A DNA stretch of 64,000 bases from JALYNX01 sp963724825 (GCA_963724825.1 CAVRWT010000005.1:186001-250000); one strand, 5' to 3'; positions 27,087 to 36,361 are shown, counted from the first letter of the stretch. Translations and numbers: made by a program. Notes: a model not told the origin generated them from the letters alone.

Positions 27087-28628
27087 TCAAGCTGCGCTCC
27101 CCTTGCCCTCGTTGGCAATGAAGTCGATCAGGCCGTCCAGGTCGACTTCCGTCGAGTCGAGCTCACCAATTCGCTTGCGATCTCTCATGACGACGATCCG
27201 CTGGGCGAGTCGCAGCACCTCTTCGAGCTCCGACGAGATGAAGATCACGGACAGACCCTGCTCTGACAACTCGGCCACCTTGCGTTGAAGGTCGGCCTTG
27301 GTTCCGACGTCGATACCTCGAGTCGGCTCGTCCAGGATCAGGAGCTCGGGTGCGGTGGCGAGCCAGCGTGCGATGAGCACCTTCTGCTGATTGCCGCCCG
27401 ACAGCAGTTCCCGGCGACCATGTCGGGGTTCGCCGGTCGAACGTCGAGCGCAGCCATGTACTCGGCCACGACCGACTCCTGCTTCTCCCGACGGATCTTC
27501 CGGAAGCCCTTGCGCGCCTGAATGCCGAGCAGGATGTTCTCTGCCACTGTGAGGTCGGACACGATGCCCTCCGCACGCCGATCCTCAGACGAGAAGGCGA
27601 TGTGATGATTTATGGCATGGCGAGGGGAGGACATCTTCGCCGCCGAGCCCTCTACTTCGATCTGGCCGGAGTCCGCCCGATCGGCACCGTAGAGCAGCCG
27701 TACCAGCTCGGTGCGCCCGGAGCCCAGCAGACCGGCGATCCCGACGATCTCGCCCTCGAATACGTCGAGATCGGCTGGCTCGAGCACACCACGCCTTCCT
27801 AGATCGGTGGCTTTGATGACCGGTGTCATAGGCCGATCGATTTCTCGAGCCACGGTCGAGGCGATGGCCTCGAACTCTCCGAGCCGATGACCGATCATCT
27901 TGGTCACCAGCTCCTCACGGGGCAGATCCTTGGCGAGGTACTCGCCAACGAGTTTCCCGTTGCGCAGGACGGTGATCCGGTCTGAGATCTCGTAGACCTG
28001 GTCGAGGAAGTGACTGACAAAGAGGATGGCTGCACCCTTGCTTCCGCAGATCCCGGATCACGGCGAAGAGCTGTTCGACTTCGCCGCGATCCAGGCTGGA
28101 CGTCGGCTCGTCGAGGATGAAGACTTTGGCATCGAACACCATGGCGCGGCTGATCGCGACCAGCTGTTGAATGGCGATCGAGTGGTTGGAGAGCATCGAT
28201 CGGGTGTCGATGATGATCCCAAGGCCTTCGAGGTGCTCGGACGCCATGCGGTGCACGGCCTTCCAGTCGATCCGGCCGCCCTTTCGCGGCTCGTGGCCGA
28301 GCATCACGTTCTCGCCAACGGACAGGTTGGTGCACAGGTTGATCTCCTGGTACACGGTCGAGATGCCGGCGGCTTCGGCGTCGAAAGTGCTGCGGAAGAC
28401 TCGGCTGCTGCCGATGACGTCGATCGACCCGGCGTCCACCGCGTAGACCCCGGTCAAGGCCTTGATGAGGGTGGACTTCCCGGCGCCGTTCTCGCCCATC
28501 AGCGAGTGCACCTCACCGGGGCGAAGGAAGAAGTCGACGTTGTCGAGAGCAAGCACGCCCGGAAAACTGATTGTGATTCCCCGCATCTCGACGATGAGGG
28601 GGTCAGGGGCGCCAGCGGGCAAGGTCAC
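27087..28628 (-). CDS. Sugar ABC transporter ATP-binding protein (YtfR/AraG type), two frameshifts
   Basis: Double ATPase of the importer. The first half has Walker A SLMGENGAGKSTLIKALTGV, signature HSIAIQQLVAISRAM and Walker B KVFILDEPTSSLD; the second half has IAGLLGSGRTELVRLLYGA (degenerate Walker A), LSGGNQQKVLIARWLA and ELLILDEPTRGIDVGTKADL, the normal pattern in CUT2 sugar ATPases. The frame breaks near 28040 (a GGGTGC context) and 27413. Rejoined length is about 513 residues. The first 20 codons are partly duplicated upstream in the tandem repeat. The permease gene starts 7 bp inside its 3' end. Confidence 0.9.
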
Positions 28629-28653
28629 ACCTTTGCTCTCGATCTATGAAGGA

Positions 28654-28700
28654 GTGTCCGACCGAGGCACCGGCGACGAACCGGGGCAACGGTCGGACAC
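28654..28700 (-). promoter_or_regulatory. Intercistronic hairpin 1
   Basis: GTGTCCGACCG at 28654-28664 pairs perfectly with CGGTCGGACAC at 28690-28700 around a GC-rich loop with further pairing. It lies in the leader of the ATPase gene, downstream of the binding-protein gene. Such structures can protect upstream mRNA from 3' exonucleases and lower expression of what follows. Confidence 0.65.
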
Positions 28701-28804
28701 TCAAGCTATCCACTTGGAAGCGGATCGTGATTCCGCGCATCTCGACGATGGGAGAGTCAGGGCCAGCGGGCAAGGTCACACCTTTGCTCTCGATCTATGA
28801 AGGA

Positions 28805-28852
28805 GTGTCCGACCGGGGCCTCGGCGACGAACCGGGGCCAACGGCCGGACAC
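28805..28852 (-). promoter_or_regulatory. Intercistronic hairpin 2
   Basis: GTGTCCGACCG at 28805-28815 faces CGGCCGGACAC at 28842-28852, the duplicated counterpart of hairpin 1 with one changed pair, and the inner part can extend the stem. A shorter perfect hairpin, CTAACCC-TTGC-GGGTTAG, follows at 28871-28888 directly after the binding-protein stop. Neither has a U-run, so they look like RNA-stability elements more than intrinsic terminators. Confidence 0.6.
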
Positions 28853-28898
28853 TCAAGCTATCTACTTGGGCTAACCCTTGCGGGTTAGTTCAAGCGAT

Positions 28899-29905
28899 TT
28901 AGTACAGACGATCGGGGAGGGCCTCTGCCGCCTGCTCCTGGGTGAAGGTCTGGTCGGTGACGTAGATCTTCTTTTCGGGGTTGTTCCCAGCGAGCACGTC
29001 ATTGACGAGACCTGCCGCCAGCTCACCGAGGAGTGGGTTGCACTCGACGATGAAGTTGATCTTGCCGTCGATCAGCGCCTGCATGCCGTCGTGGACCGCG
29101 TCGATCGAGACGATCTTGATGTCCTCGCCGGGGACGCCGCCCGCGGCCTCGATGGCCTCGATGGCGCCCAGTGCCATGTCGTCGTTGTGGGCATAGACCA
29201 GATCGATGCCGTCGACACCGTACTTCTGGAGGAAGCCCTCCATGACGGTCTTGCCGCCGTCACGAGTGAAGTCACCGGTCTGCGAGTCGATCTTCTCGAT
29301 GGCGGTGCCGGCGGTGGCTTCGTCGAAGCCCTCGGCACGGTCATTGGCCGGTGCGGAACCGGTCGTGCCCTCGAGGACCACCATCTTGGTCGGGGTGTCG
29401 CCGAACTCGGTGGCGGCCCACTCACCAGCCATCACGCCCTCGTTGCGGAAGTCGAGACCCACCCAGGTGGCGTACAAGTCCTCGGGAGCGGTGACGGTGC
29501 GGTCCTCCAGGATGACCGGAATCCCGGCGTCCTTGGCTTCCTGCAGCACGTCTTCCCAGCCGTCCTCGACGATCGGTGCGATCACGATCGCATCAACACC
29601 CTGAGTGATGAAGCTGCGGACCGCCGAATCTGCGCCGCCGGGACGTTGTCCGCTGCGTTGAAGATCAGCTCGAAGCCGTTCTCTTCCGAGAAGGCCGCCT
29701 TCATCGACTCGGTGTTGGCAGAGCGCCAGCCCGACTCGGAGCCGGTCTGGGCGAAGCCAACCGTCTTGAGCTCGCCTCCCGATGCTCCTTCCGCTGTGGT
29801 GGCGGTGCTGCCGTCCGTGCTGTCACCGCCGCAAGCGGCAATTGCCAATCCGAGCACGACCAGCAGAACCAGGAATCGCGACTTCCGGTTACTCAGTGAT
29901 TTCAT
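28899..29905 (-). CDS. Sugar-binding lipoprotein of ABC importer (YtfQ type), one frameshift
   Basis: Periplasm-equivalent, lipid-anchored solute-binding protein. MKSLSNRKSRFLVLLVVLG with lipobox LAIAACGG; then KTVGFAQTGSESGWRSANTE, the ribose/galactofuranose-binding opening, in the YtfQ style with an aromatic W in the ligand site. The frame shifts near 29635 (ADNVPAAQIR to FITQGVDAIVIAP); later blocks are DGIDLVYAHNDDMALGAIEA and VSIDAVHDGMQALIDGKINF. About 334 residues. It starts the transporter operon (ytfQ-R-T-yjfF order) under the operator at 30106. L-arabinose is the inferred ligand, from the adjacent araBDA. Confidence 0.9.
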
Positions 29906-30105
29906 AACTCCTCCTCACTGTTTGGGGCTATTTCTCTTTCGTCGACGTGATGCTCGGGGTTTCCTCGCACCCGTCGGATATCTGTCTCCATCCGGTGCCG
30001 TGATCGTTCACGGCCTTGCTCCTCAGGTGTTCTGATCGTTGGGGTTCTCCTTCTCTGCTCATCCAGGCGGGGGTGTCTTTGTGGTGATCTTGGCCGATTG
30101 TTATC

Positions 30106-30123
30106 GTTAACGGGAACGCTAAC
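30106..30123. promoter_or_regulatory. LacI-family operator before the importer
   Basis: GTTAACGGGAACGCTAAC is an imperfect palindrome. Its reverse complement matches the operator at 34107-34124 at 16 of 18 positions, and the flanking GATAAC is shared as well. It sits in the 293-bp gap between araA and the binding-protein gene. On the minus strand TAGACA (-35-like), 17 bp, TAGCGT (-10-like) overlap it, so bound repressor would block the promoter. The rest of the gap is leader without a clear feature. Confidence 0.78.
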
Positions 30124-30198
30124 ATCATGGAACTTTTCTGTCTACTCACTTTGGTTGTGTCTGTTTCGCGGGGCAGCCCTACTGCCTAAGCCACCATC

Positions 30199-31701
30199 TC
30201 ATCTCGGCGTCACGCGGTGCGCGGCGTCATTCCAGAACAACTCCTTCTCGAGCTCTCTGAGATTGGTCCCGGCATCGATCGTCACCAGCTCGACACCGAG
30301 GATCAGCGCCAGGTCCTCGAGATGCTCGACCTTCAGCGCCCTGCTGTGACCCGAGTGGTGAGAGCCCCCGGCGAGGATCCACGCCTCGGCTGCACCCCCT
30401 AGATCAGGCTCCGGCTTCCACACCGACCTCGCCACCGGGAGAGCGGGAGTGCTGGCGGGTGGGGCAACCACCTCGACCCGAGCCACGGTCATGCGGAACC
30501 GGTTGCCGAGATCGACGACCGACGCGTTGACACTTGGCCCCGGACGGGCATCGAAGACGAGCCGCACCGGGTCCTCCTTGCCGCCGATCGAGAGGGGGTG
30601 GATCTCGCATCGCGGGGTGCCGTCCGCGATCGACGGACACACCTCGAGCATGTGGGCACCGAGTGTCAGCGATCCATCAGGGTCGAGGTGATAGGTGTAA
30701 TCCTCCATGAAGGTGGTGCCGCCCTCGAGCCCGTGTGCCATGACCTTCATGGCCCGGACCATCGCCGCGGTCTTCCAGTCGCCTTCCGCCCCGAACCCGT
30801 AACCGTCGGCCATGATCCGCTGGGCGGCTATGCCCGGCAGCTGCTTGAGGCCTTCAAGGTTCTCGAAAGTGTCGGTGAAGGCGACGAAGCCACCCTCCTC
30901 GAGGAGCGACCGAAGGCCGAGCTCGATGGCGGCAGCGTCCCGCAGCGATTCACGGCGGTCGCCGCCGGGCCGGAGCTCGGGCGCCACGTCGTAGGCGTCG
31001 TCGTACTCGACGCACAGCTTGTCGATCTCAGCGTCACCGAATTGGCCGATACGGGTCACCAGTTCCCCAAGCCCGTAGCCCTCGACGTCATATCCGAAGA
31101 CGCGCTGGAACTCGACCTTGTCGCCCTCGGTCACCGCGACGCTGCGCATGTTGTCCCCGAAGCGGGCGATCCGGGCATCAGAGGCGTCGGCGACGGCGAA
31201 GGCCGCCCTGGCCCAGGTGCCGATCCTCTCGGCGACACCAGGCTCGGACCAATGACCGGCGACGACCTTGCGCCGGGAGCGGAGACGGCTGGCGATGTAG
31301 CCGAACTCGCGGTCACCATGTGCGGCCTGGTGGGCGTTCATGTAGTCCATGTCGATGGTCGCCCACGGAAGGTCGCGTGCGTACTGGGTGTGGAGGTGCA
31401 GGTAGGGCTTGTTGAGCTCCTCGAGCCCCCGGATCCACATCCGTGCCGGCGAGAAGGTGTGCATCCACAGGATCAGGCCGGCGCAGCGCCGATCGGCGTT
31501 GGCCTCGCGCACGATGGCTGTGATCGACTCACCACTGCTCATCACCGGTTTGACGACGATGTTGAGCGGGATGTGGGGGCTGCTGTTCAGCCCGGACACG
31601 ATCTGGCGCGAGTTGTCCGCGACCATGGCGAGTGTCTCGTCTCCGTAGAGGAGCTGGCTTCCGGTGACGAACCAAAGTTCTGAGCCTCCGGGATCGATCA
31701 T
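30199..31701 (-). CDS. araA: L-arabinose isomerase
   Basis: Interconverts L-arabinose and L-ribulose. Full 500 residues, no frameshift. ELWFVTGSQLLYGDETLAMV is the family N-terminus; WMHTFSPARMWIRGLEELNK, PYLHLHTQYARDLPWATIDM and FMEDYTYHLDPDGSLTLGAH give the conserved Glu, His and metal-site residues, and ILAGGSHHSGHSRALKVEHL is the C-terminal signature. The ATG overlaps the araD stop by ATGA. Third gene of araB-araD-araA, presumably read from the operator-controlled promoter upstream of araB. Confidence 0.97.
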   Translation of the reverse strand: MIDPGGSELWFVTGSQLLYGDETLAMVADNSRQIVSGLNSSPHIPLNIVVKPVMSSGESITAIVREANADRRCAGLILWMHTFSPARMWIRGLEELNKPYLHLHTQYARDLPWATIDMDYMNAHQAAHGDREFGYIASRLRSRRKVVAGHWSEPGVAERIGTWARAAFAVADASDARIARFGDNMRSVAVTEGDKVEFQRVFGYDVEGYGLGELVTRIGQFGDAEIDKLCVEYDDAYDVAPELRPGGDRRESLRDAAAIELGLRSLLEEGGFVAFTDTFENLEGLKQLPGIAAQRIMADGYGFGAEGDWKTAAMVRAMKVMAHGLEGGTTFMEDYTYHLDPDGSLTLGAHMLEVCPSIADGTPRCEIHPLSIGGKEDPVRLVFDARPGPSVNASVVDLGNRFRMTVARVEVVAPPASTPALPVARSVWKPEPDLGGAAEAWILAGGSHHSGHSRALKVEHLEDLALILGVELVTIDAGTNLRELEKELFWNDAAHRVTPR

Positions 31702-32402
31702 TGGTCCCCCTGTCCGTAGTAGGCGTTGGCGCCGTGTTTGCGTTCGTGGTGTTTTGCAAGAATCCAGTCTTCGAGCGGGACGGGCTGCGAGCCCGCCGCC
31801 AGCCCGGTGAGCACGGCCATGCGGGCACTCGCTTCCAGCGCGACGGCGTTGTCGACCGCGGCAGCCGCGTCACCGCCCCAGACGAATGGGGCATGGCCTG
31901 CTGCCAGCACCGCCGGAACGTGCAACGGGTTGATCCCGTGGGACCGGAAATGCTCGACGATGACGCGCCCGGTGTTGGCCTCGTATTCATCGGCGACCTC
32001 ATCTGCGCTCAGGGGTCGGGTTACCGGCACCGGGCCGTTGAAGTGGTCGGCGTGAGTAGTGCCCAGACACATGAGGGGCACCCGTGCCTGGGCGAAGGCG
32101 GTCGCATAGGTGCTGTGAGCGTGGACCACGCCGCCGATTTCGGGGAACTCCCGATAGAGCTCGAGATGAGTTGCCGTGTCGATCGAGGGCCTCAATTCGC
32201 CGGCGACGATGTTGCCTCCGAGGTCGAGCACAACGATGTCCTCCGGCTTCATGCCGGCGTAGGGGACGCCGCTTGGCTTGATGCCGATCAACTCGTCGAT
32301 ACGCCCGCTGACATTGCCCCAGGTGAGCGACACCAATCCTTCTTCCGGCAGTCGGGCGTTTTGTGCGAGTACGTACTCGCGGAGATCGGCAGCGTTGGTC
32401 AC
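31698..32402 (-). CDS. araD: L-ribulose-5-phosphate 4-epimerase
   Basis: Class II aldolase-fold epimerase linking arabinose breakdown to the pentose-phosphate pathway. LVSLTWGNVSGRIDELIGIK, KPSGVPYAGMKPEDIVVLDL, the zinc His pair in GGVVHAHSTYATAFAQARVP, and the third His in VLAAGHAPFVWGGDAAAAVD. 234 residues, intact. It lies 51 bp after araB and overlaps araA by 4 bp. Confidence 0.95.
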   Translation of the reverse strand: MTNAADLREYVLAQNARLPEEGLVSLTWGNVSGRIDELIGIKPSGVPYAGMKPEDIVVLDLGGNIVAGELRPSIDTATHLELYREFPEIGGVVHAHSTYATAFAQARVPLMCLGTTHADHFNGPVPVTRPLSADEVADEYEANTGRVIVEHFRSHGINPLHVPAVLAAGHAPFVWGGDAAAAVDNAVALEASARMAVLTGLAAGSQPVPLEDWILAKHHERKHGANAYYGQGDQ

Positions 32403-32453
32403 TTGGTCACCTCACTTCGGATCCGGTGCAGATCCTTCATGACGTCATACAGG

Positions 32454-34070
32454 TCAGACCGGGCCCCGTTGGCCGAAGGCATCGTGGAGTTTCCGGTACA
32501 TCTCGTAGAGCTCGGCATAGACACCAACAGCCTTCGGGTTCGGGTCGACAACTCTCTCCGGTTTCGGGACCATCGCCGCCTGAGCTTCCTCGGTTGTCTC
32601 GTAAATGCCGGCTGCGACGCTGGCGAGTATTGCTGAGCCGACCGCACAGGTCTGCGATGTCCCCGCCAGCTCGACGCTTCGACCCGTTACATCTGCATAG
32701 ATCTGGACGAGCAACTCGCTCTTCTTGGCGATCCCGCCGCTCAGCACGATCCGATGAATCGGCACTCCGTTCGCCTCGAACTGCTCGATGATGCGCTGGG
32801 CGCCGAAAGCGGTCGATTCGATCAACGCCCGGTAAAACTCTGCAGGCGTGGTCGTCAGCGTCATCCCAACCATGGCGCCGGAGAGCAGCGGGTCGACGAG
32901 GACCGACCGATTGCCGTTGTGCCAGTCGAGCCCCAACAGCCCGCTCGCTCCCGCCGGGATCGACGCGGCTTCTCTCGCCAGCTCGTCGAGCCTGGCCCCG
33001 GTGCCGTTCGCCCCCGGGGCGAGGGTGTCGGCAAACCAGTTGAAGATGTCCCCAACCGCCGACTGGCCCGCCTCGAGCCCGGCCATCCCAGGGATGATCG
33101 AATCAGGAACGCTTCCACAGAGACCGGAGATCAGGGGCCGGTCGCGACGAACCACCGTGGTGTCACAGGTGCTGGTGCCAATGATCTTCACCAACGTGCC
33201 CTCGGCAACCCCGGCGCCCACGGCTCCGGTGTGAGCGTCGAATGCCCCGGCAGCGATCGTGATACCGGGTTGGAGGCCGAGTTGCTCGGCAATCTCGTCG
33301 GTCAATCCCCCAACGGGAATGACCGCGGCCTGGGCGACGGTCGAGTAACGGAAGTCACCCATGCCGGGCTCGATGCTGTCCAGGAACTCTGTCGAGGGCA
33401 GACCGCCCCACTCGGTGTCGTACATCGCCTTGTGGCCGGCGGGACAGATGCCGCGCGCCATGCTCGTCGGGTCGAGTCGACCCGCCAGATAGCCGGGGAC
33501 GAAATCGGCGAGCTCGACCCATCCTCCTGTCGCCTCACGCACTGCGGGATCGGCGCTCCGCAAAAAGTGGGCCAGCTTCGCCCAGTACCACTCACTCGAA
33601 TAGGTATCGCCACATGGGCCCAAGTAGGGCAGTCGGTCGGAGGAGACCCGTTGGTTGATCTCTGCCGTCTCGATATAGGAGGTGTGGTCCTTCCACAGCC
33701 AGGTCATCGCATCAGGTTCACCGGCGAAGCGCTCGTCGAGTGCCAGCGGCATCCCTTTGGAGTCGACCGGGATCGGGCTCGATCCAGTGGTGTCGACCCC
33801 GATGCCCACCACCTGGCGACGGTCGAAGCCGTTCCCCTCTGCTGCCGCCAGGGCCCGCTGTATCGAGACACGAAGCCCGTCGACGTAGTCCTCCGCCGAT
33901 TGACGGGCCAGATGGGCCTGTCCGGGGACGGTGATGACGCCGTCGGTGCCGTGGGGGTAGGCGTACTCACCCTCGCCCAGTTCCTGACCATTCCCCGTGT
34001 CGACGACCACGGCCCTTACACTTGCCGTCCCATAGTCGACACCGATGATCACCTGGTTCGCTGCTTCCAT
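32454..34070 (-). CDS. araB: Ribulokinase
   Basis: Phosphorylates L-ribulose. FGGY-family kinase: IIGVDYGTASVRAVVVDTGN is the phosphate-1 motif, GIGVDTTGSSPIPVDSKGMP is the family segment, IAAGAFDAHTGAVGAGVAEG the hinge region, and IVLSGGIAKKSELLVQIYAD the adenosine-site motif. The ATG at 34070 is chosen (538 residues); another in-frame ATG at 34106 abuts the operator and would need a leader starting inside it. Intact frame. First gene of araBDA, divergent from the LacI-type gene. Confidence 0.96.
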   Translation of the reverse strand: MEAANQVIIGVDYGTASVRAVVVDTGNGQELGEGEYAYPHGTDGVITVPGQAHLARQSAEDYVDGLRVSIQRALAAAEGNGFDRRQVVGIGVDTTGSSPIPVDSKGMPLALDERFAGEPDAMTWLWKDHTSYIETAEINQRVSSDRLPYLGPCGDTYSSEWYWAKLAHFLRSADPAVREATGGWVELADFVPGYLAGRLDPTSMARGICPAGHKAMYDTEWGGLPSTEFLDSIEPGMGDFRYSTVAQAAVIPVGGLTDEIAEQLGLQPGITIAAGAFDAHTGAVGAGVAEGTLVKIIGTSTCDTTVVRRDRPLISGLCGSVPDSIIPGMAGLEAGQSAVGDIFNWFADTLAPGANGTGARLDELAREAASIPAGASGLLGLDWHNGNRSVLVDPLLSGAMVGMTLTTTPAEFYRALIESTAFGAQRIIEQFEANGVPIHRIVLSGGIAKKSELLVQIYADVTGRSVELAGTSQTCAVGSAILASVAAGIYETTEEAQAAMVPKPERVVDPNPKAVGVYAELYEMYRKLHDAFGQRGPV

Positions 34071-34106
34071 CGCCGATGAACCTTCCCTCTTCGACGGGGT
34101 CATCAT

Positions 34107-34124
34107 GTTAACGCTCCCGTTAAC
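34107..34124. promoter_or_regulatory. LacI-family operator between araB and the regulator
   Basis: GTTAACGCTCCCGTTAAC is a near-perfect palindrome with GTTAACG half-sites around four bases, placed in the 124-bp divergent gap. It is the sister of the site at 30106. A TATAGT at 34138-34143 could be the -10 of the rightward regulator gene, in which case the site also gives autoregulation. Confidence 0.8.
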
Positions 34125-34194
34125 GATAACATATGGCTATAGTGCGGTGATCGCGAAAGCCGATAATCGTTCGATTCGTAGAGGGAGCTAGGCA

Positions 34195-35235
34195 GTGTTG
34201 GGGTCGAGCCACAGGGTCACGATCAAAGACGTTGCCGCGCGCAGTGGCGTGTCGACCCAGACCGTGTCTCGAGTCATCAACAACCGCCCGGATGTTGCTC
34301 CCGAGACCAGAGAGCGGGTCGAGGAGGTCATAGCCAGCCTCGGATACACGCCGAGCGCGATCGCTCGAACCCTTGTGGCCAGGCGCAGCAACACGATCGG
34401 CGTGCTCATCGCCGGGATGCGATACACCGGCACCGTGGCCACCCTGCGTGGCATCATCGATCAGGCAGCCAGTCTCGGGCTCACGGTGCTCATCGCCGAA
34501 CTCCCCGAAGGCGACAGCCTCGACGATCCGCGTCCTGCCATCTCCGCCCTGGTCGAGCATCACGTCGACGGCATCATCATGTCGGTGCCTGCCATCGGGC
34601 ATGCGGTGGACCGCATCAAAGAGGTGCTTACCGATCACCAGGATCCGGTGGTGTTCGTCAAAGCAGGCGTATCGGACAGACACTCCAGCGTGCTGGTCGA
34701 CAACCTCACGGCCATCGAGGATGTCGTTGACCATCTGGTGTCGATTGGCAGATCCCGGATCGCCCATATCTCCGGCCCTGCCAACTGGCAAGAGGCGGAA
34801 TACCGCCGCGATGGGTGGGAGCGCGGACTCAAGAGGCACCATCTCGATCCCGACCCCGACTTGTGCGAAGAAGGCGATTGGTCGTCCGCCAGTGGGGCCG
34901 CCGCCATGAATGCCCTGCTCGACCGCGTCCCCGATCTCGATGCCGTGATCGCCGCCAACGACCGCATGGCGCTTGGTGCCATTCATATCTTGCGAGGCAG
35001 AGGGCTGAGCATCCCCGAGGATGTGGCGATCGCCGGCTTCGACGACATCGATGAAGCCGCCTGGTTTGCACCGCCGCTCACATCGGTTGTGCAGCCACTC
35101 ACCGAGATGGGGAGACAAGCAGTGCAGCGTCTGTGGTCTGAGTTCAATGGCAGCGAGACCGCACCAGTCGCCATCCCGCTCCGCGCCGAGCTGATCATTC
35201 GCGAGAGCACGGTCGGCGCGGCCGCCGACAACTGA
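34195..35235 (+). CDS. LacI-family transcriptional regulator of the arabinose locus
   Basis: Repressor with an N-terminal helix-turn-helix VTIKDVAARSGVSTQTVSRV, hinge helix TPSAIARTLVARRSNTIGVL, and a periplasmic-binding-protein-like sensor with IAHISGPANWQEAEYRRDGW, DAVIAANDRMALGAI and DVAIAGFDDIDEAAWF. 346 residues. The GTG at 34195 has GGGAG nine bases upstream. It is divergent from araB, and matching palindromes lie before araB and the importer, so it most likely represses both and is released by L-arabinose or a pathway intermediate. This assignment is from context. Confidence 0.93.
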   Translation: MLGSSHRVTIKDVAARSGVSTQTVSRVINNRPDVAPETRERVEEVIASLGYTPSAIARTLVARRSNTIGVLIAGMRYTGTVATLRGIIDQAASLGLTVLIAELPEGDSLDDPRPAISALVEHHVDGIIMSVPAIGHAVDRIKEVLTDHQDPVVFVKAGVSDRHSSVLVDNLTAIEDVVDHLVSIGRSRIAHISGPANWQEAEYRRDGWERGLKRHHLDPDPDLCEEGDWSSASGAAAMNALLDRVPDLDAVIAANDRMALGAIHILRGRGLSIPEDVAIAGFDDIDEAAWFAPPLTSVVQPLTEMGRQAVQRLWSEFNGSETAPVAIPLRAELIIRESTVGAAADN

Positions 35236-35268
35236 GAAGCCTCGTCGGCGCCTTCTAACCTCGAGTCG

Positions 35269-36189
35269 GTGGATCCCGACGTTCTCGACTGGCTCCTGCA
35301 AGGGGACCCAGCCATCGCCTGGCAGACCCAACGCGACCTGCTCGACGCTCCAGCGAAGGAGTGGGAAGCCACCCAGCGCCTCGTGGCCACCGAGGGTTGG
35401 GGGAGAAGGCTGATGTCGGAACGCGAGCCGGGAGGCCGCTGGGACGGTGGCCTCTACTCCCCTAAGTGGACCTCGACCACCTACACCCTCCTTCAGCTCT
35501 GGAGGTTGGGCCTGCCGTGTGACCATGCCCAGGCCCGAGAATCGGTGGCGCTTCTGATGAATGGTCGGATATGGGCTCCGGATCGCGGCGAAGAAGTGAT
35601 CCTGGAGGAGTGTGTCGCCGGCTTCGCACTCGCGCTGTCGAGCTGGTTCACGATCGATGATCGAGAGAGGGACAGGCTGGTTACGGAGATCCTCGAACGT
35701 CAGTTGGAAGATGGAGGATGGAACTGTCGCGCAAGCAGGGATCGAGCTGTCACCCACAGCTCGTTTCACACGTCGATGAATGTGCTCGAAGGGCTCAACG
35801 AATATCGCCTTTCCGAGGGAAAGCACAGTGGCGCGGTCGAAGACGCCGAAGTCAGGGCAAGAGAGTTCTTCTGCCAGCACCGGATGTATCTCTCGCACCA
35901 CACCGGAGCGGTCCCCGACGCTCGCATGGGCCGGCTCCCGTTCCCACCTCAATGGCACCATGACGTGCTGCGTGGGCTGGACTACTTCCGAGCCTCCGGG
36001 GCGGGGCGCGACCCTCGACTCGAGAGCGCGATCGATCGGGTCAACGGCTACCGGGACGAGCACGGCAAGTGGCCCATCCACCAGGGATACTCGGGCAAGG
36101 TCTGGTTCACCATGGAGGCGGGGCGGAGCCCGAGCCGGTGGAACACGTTGCGTGCTCTGCGTGTCCTGCGCTGGTGGGGATCCTCCTAG
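35269..36189 (+). CDS. Alpha/alpha-toroid protein (squalene cyclase/prenyltransferase-like)
   Basis: A 306-residue helical protein with repeated QW-like turns: GGRWDGGLYSPKWTSTTYTL, LEDGGWNCRASRDRAVTHSS, and YRDEHGKWPIHQGYSGKVWF. These resemble the toroid fold of terpene cyclases and protein prenyltransferases but the D-x-D-D catalytic motif of squalene-hopene cyclase is absent, so terpene cyclisation is unlikely. Function is unknown. The GTG start at 35269 follows the LacI-type gene by 33 bp on the same strand and could share its transcript. Confidence 0.78.
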   Translation: MDPDVLDWLLQGDPAIAWQTQRDLLDAPAKEWEATQRLVATEGWGRRLMSEREPGGRWDGGLYSPKWTSTTYTLLQLWRLGLPCDHAQARESVALLMNGRIWAPDRGEEVILEECVAGFALALSSWFTIDDRERDRLVTEILERQLEDGGWNCRASRDRAVTHSSFHTSMNVLEGLNEYRLSEGKHSGAVEDAEVRAREFFCQHRMYLSHHTGAVPDARMGRLPFPPQWHHDVLRGLDYFRASGAGRDPRLESAIDRVNGYRDEHGKWPIHQGYSGKVWFTMEAGRSPSRWNTLRALRVLRWWGSS

Positions 36190-36361
36190 CGAGGTCTACG
36201 AGTCGGCCCTCGTCCGATGGAGAACTTGACCGGTGCGTAAACGGCGGAGTCGGAAACAGCGGGCCGGCGACATCCGCGCGCCTCGACCTCGGAGTACCGT
36301 GGAGTGCGCGCGGGGTCTCGTCAGAGGCTTGGGACTCTGACAGCTTGCGAAGGAGTTCCCC

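Larger units (their letters stand above)
28571..28868. repeat. Two tandem copies of a ~147-bp segment between importer genes
   Basis: Copy 1 spans about 28571-28716 and copy 2 about 28722-28868; they match over their whole length with roughly a dozen differences. Each contains the opening of the ATPase reading frame (MTLPAG..P..IVEMRGITI) and a leader carrying a long hairpin. Copy 2 therefore encodes a truncated 20-codon imitation of the ATPase start, upstream of the real one. Confidence 0.88.

Noticed and set aside
25009..28628. Importer genes as genuine pseudogenes
   Set aside because: Every family block remains in order with single-base breaks only, and essential genes in the same window have the same lesion, so error is the simpler explanation.
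28571..28868. Possible CRISPR array or leader
   Set aside because: Only two long diverged units exist, with no short regular repeats or spacers, and the unit contains the start of a coding frame.
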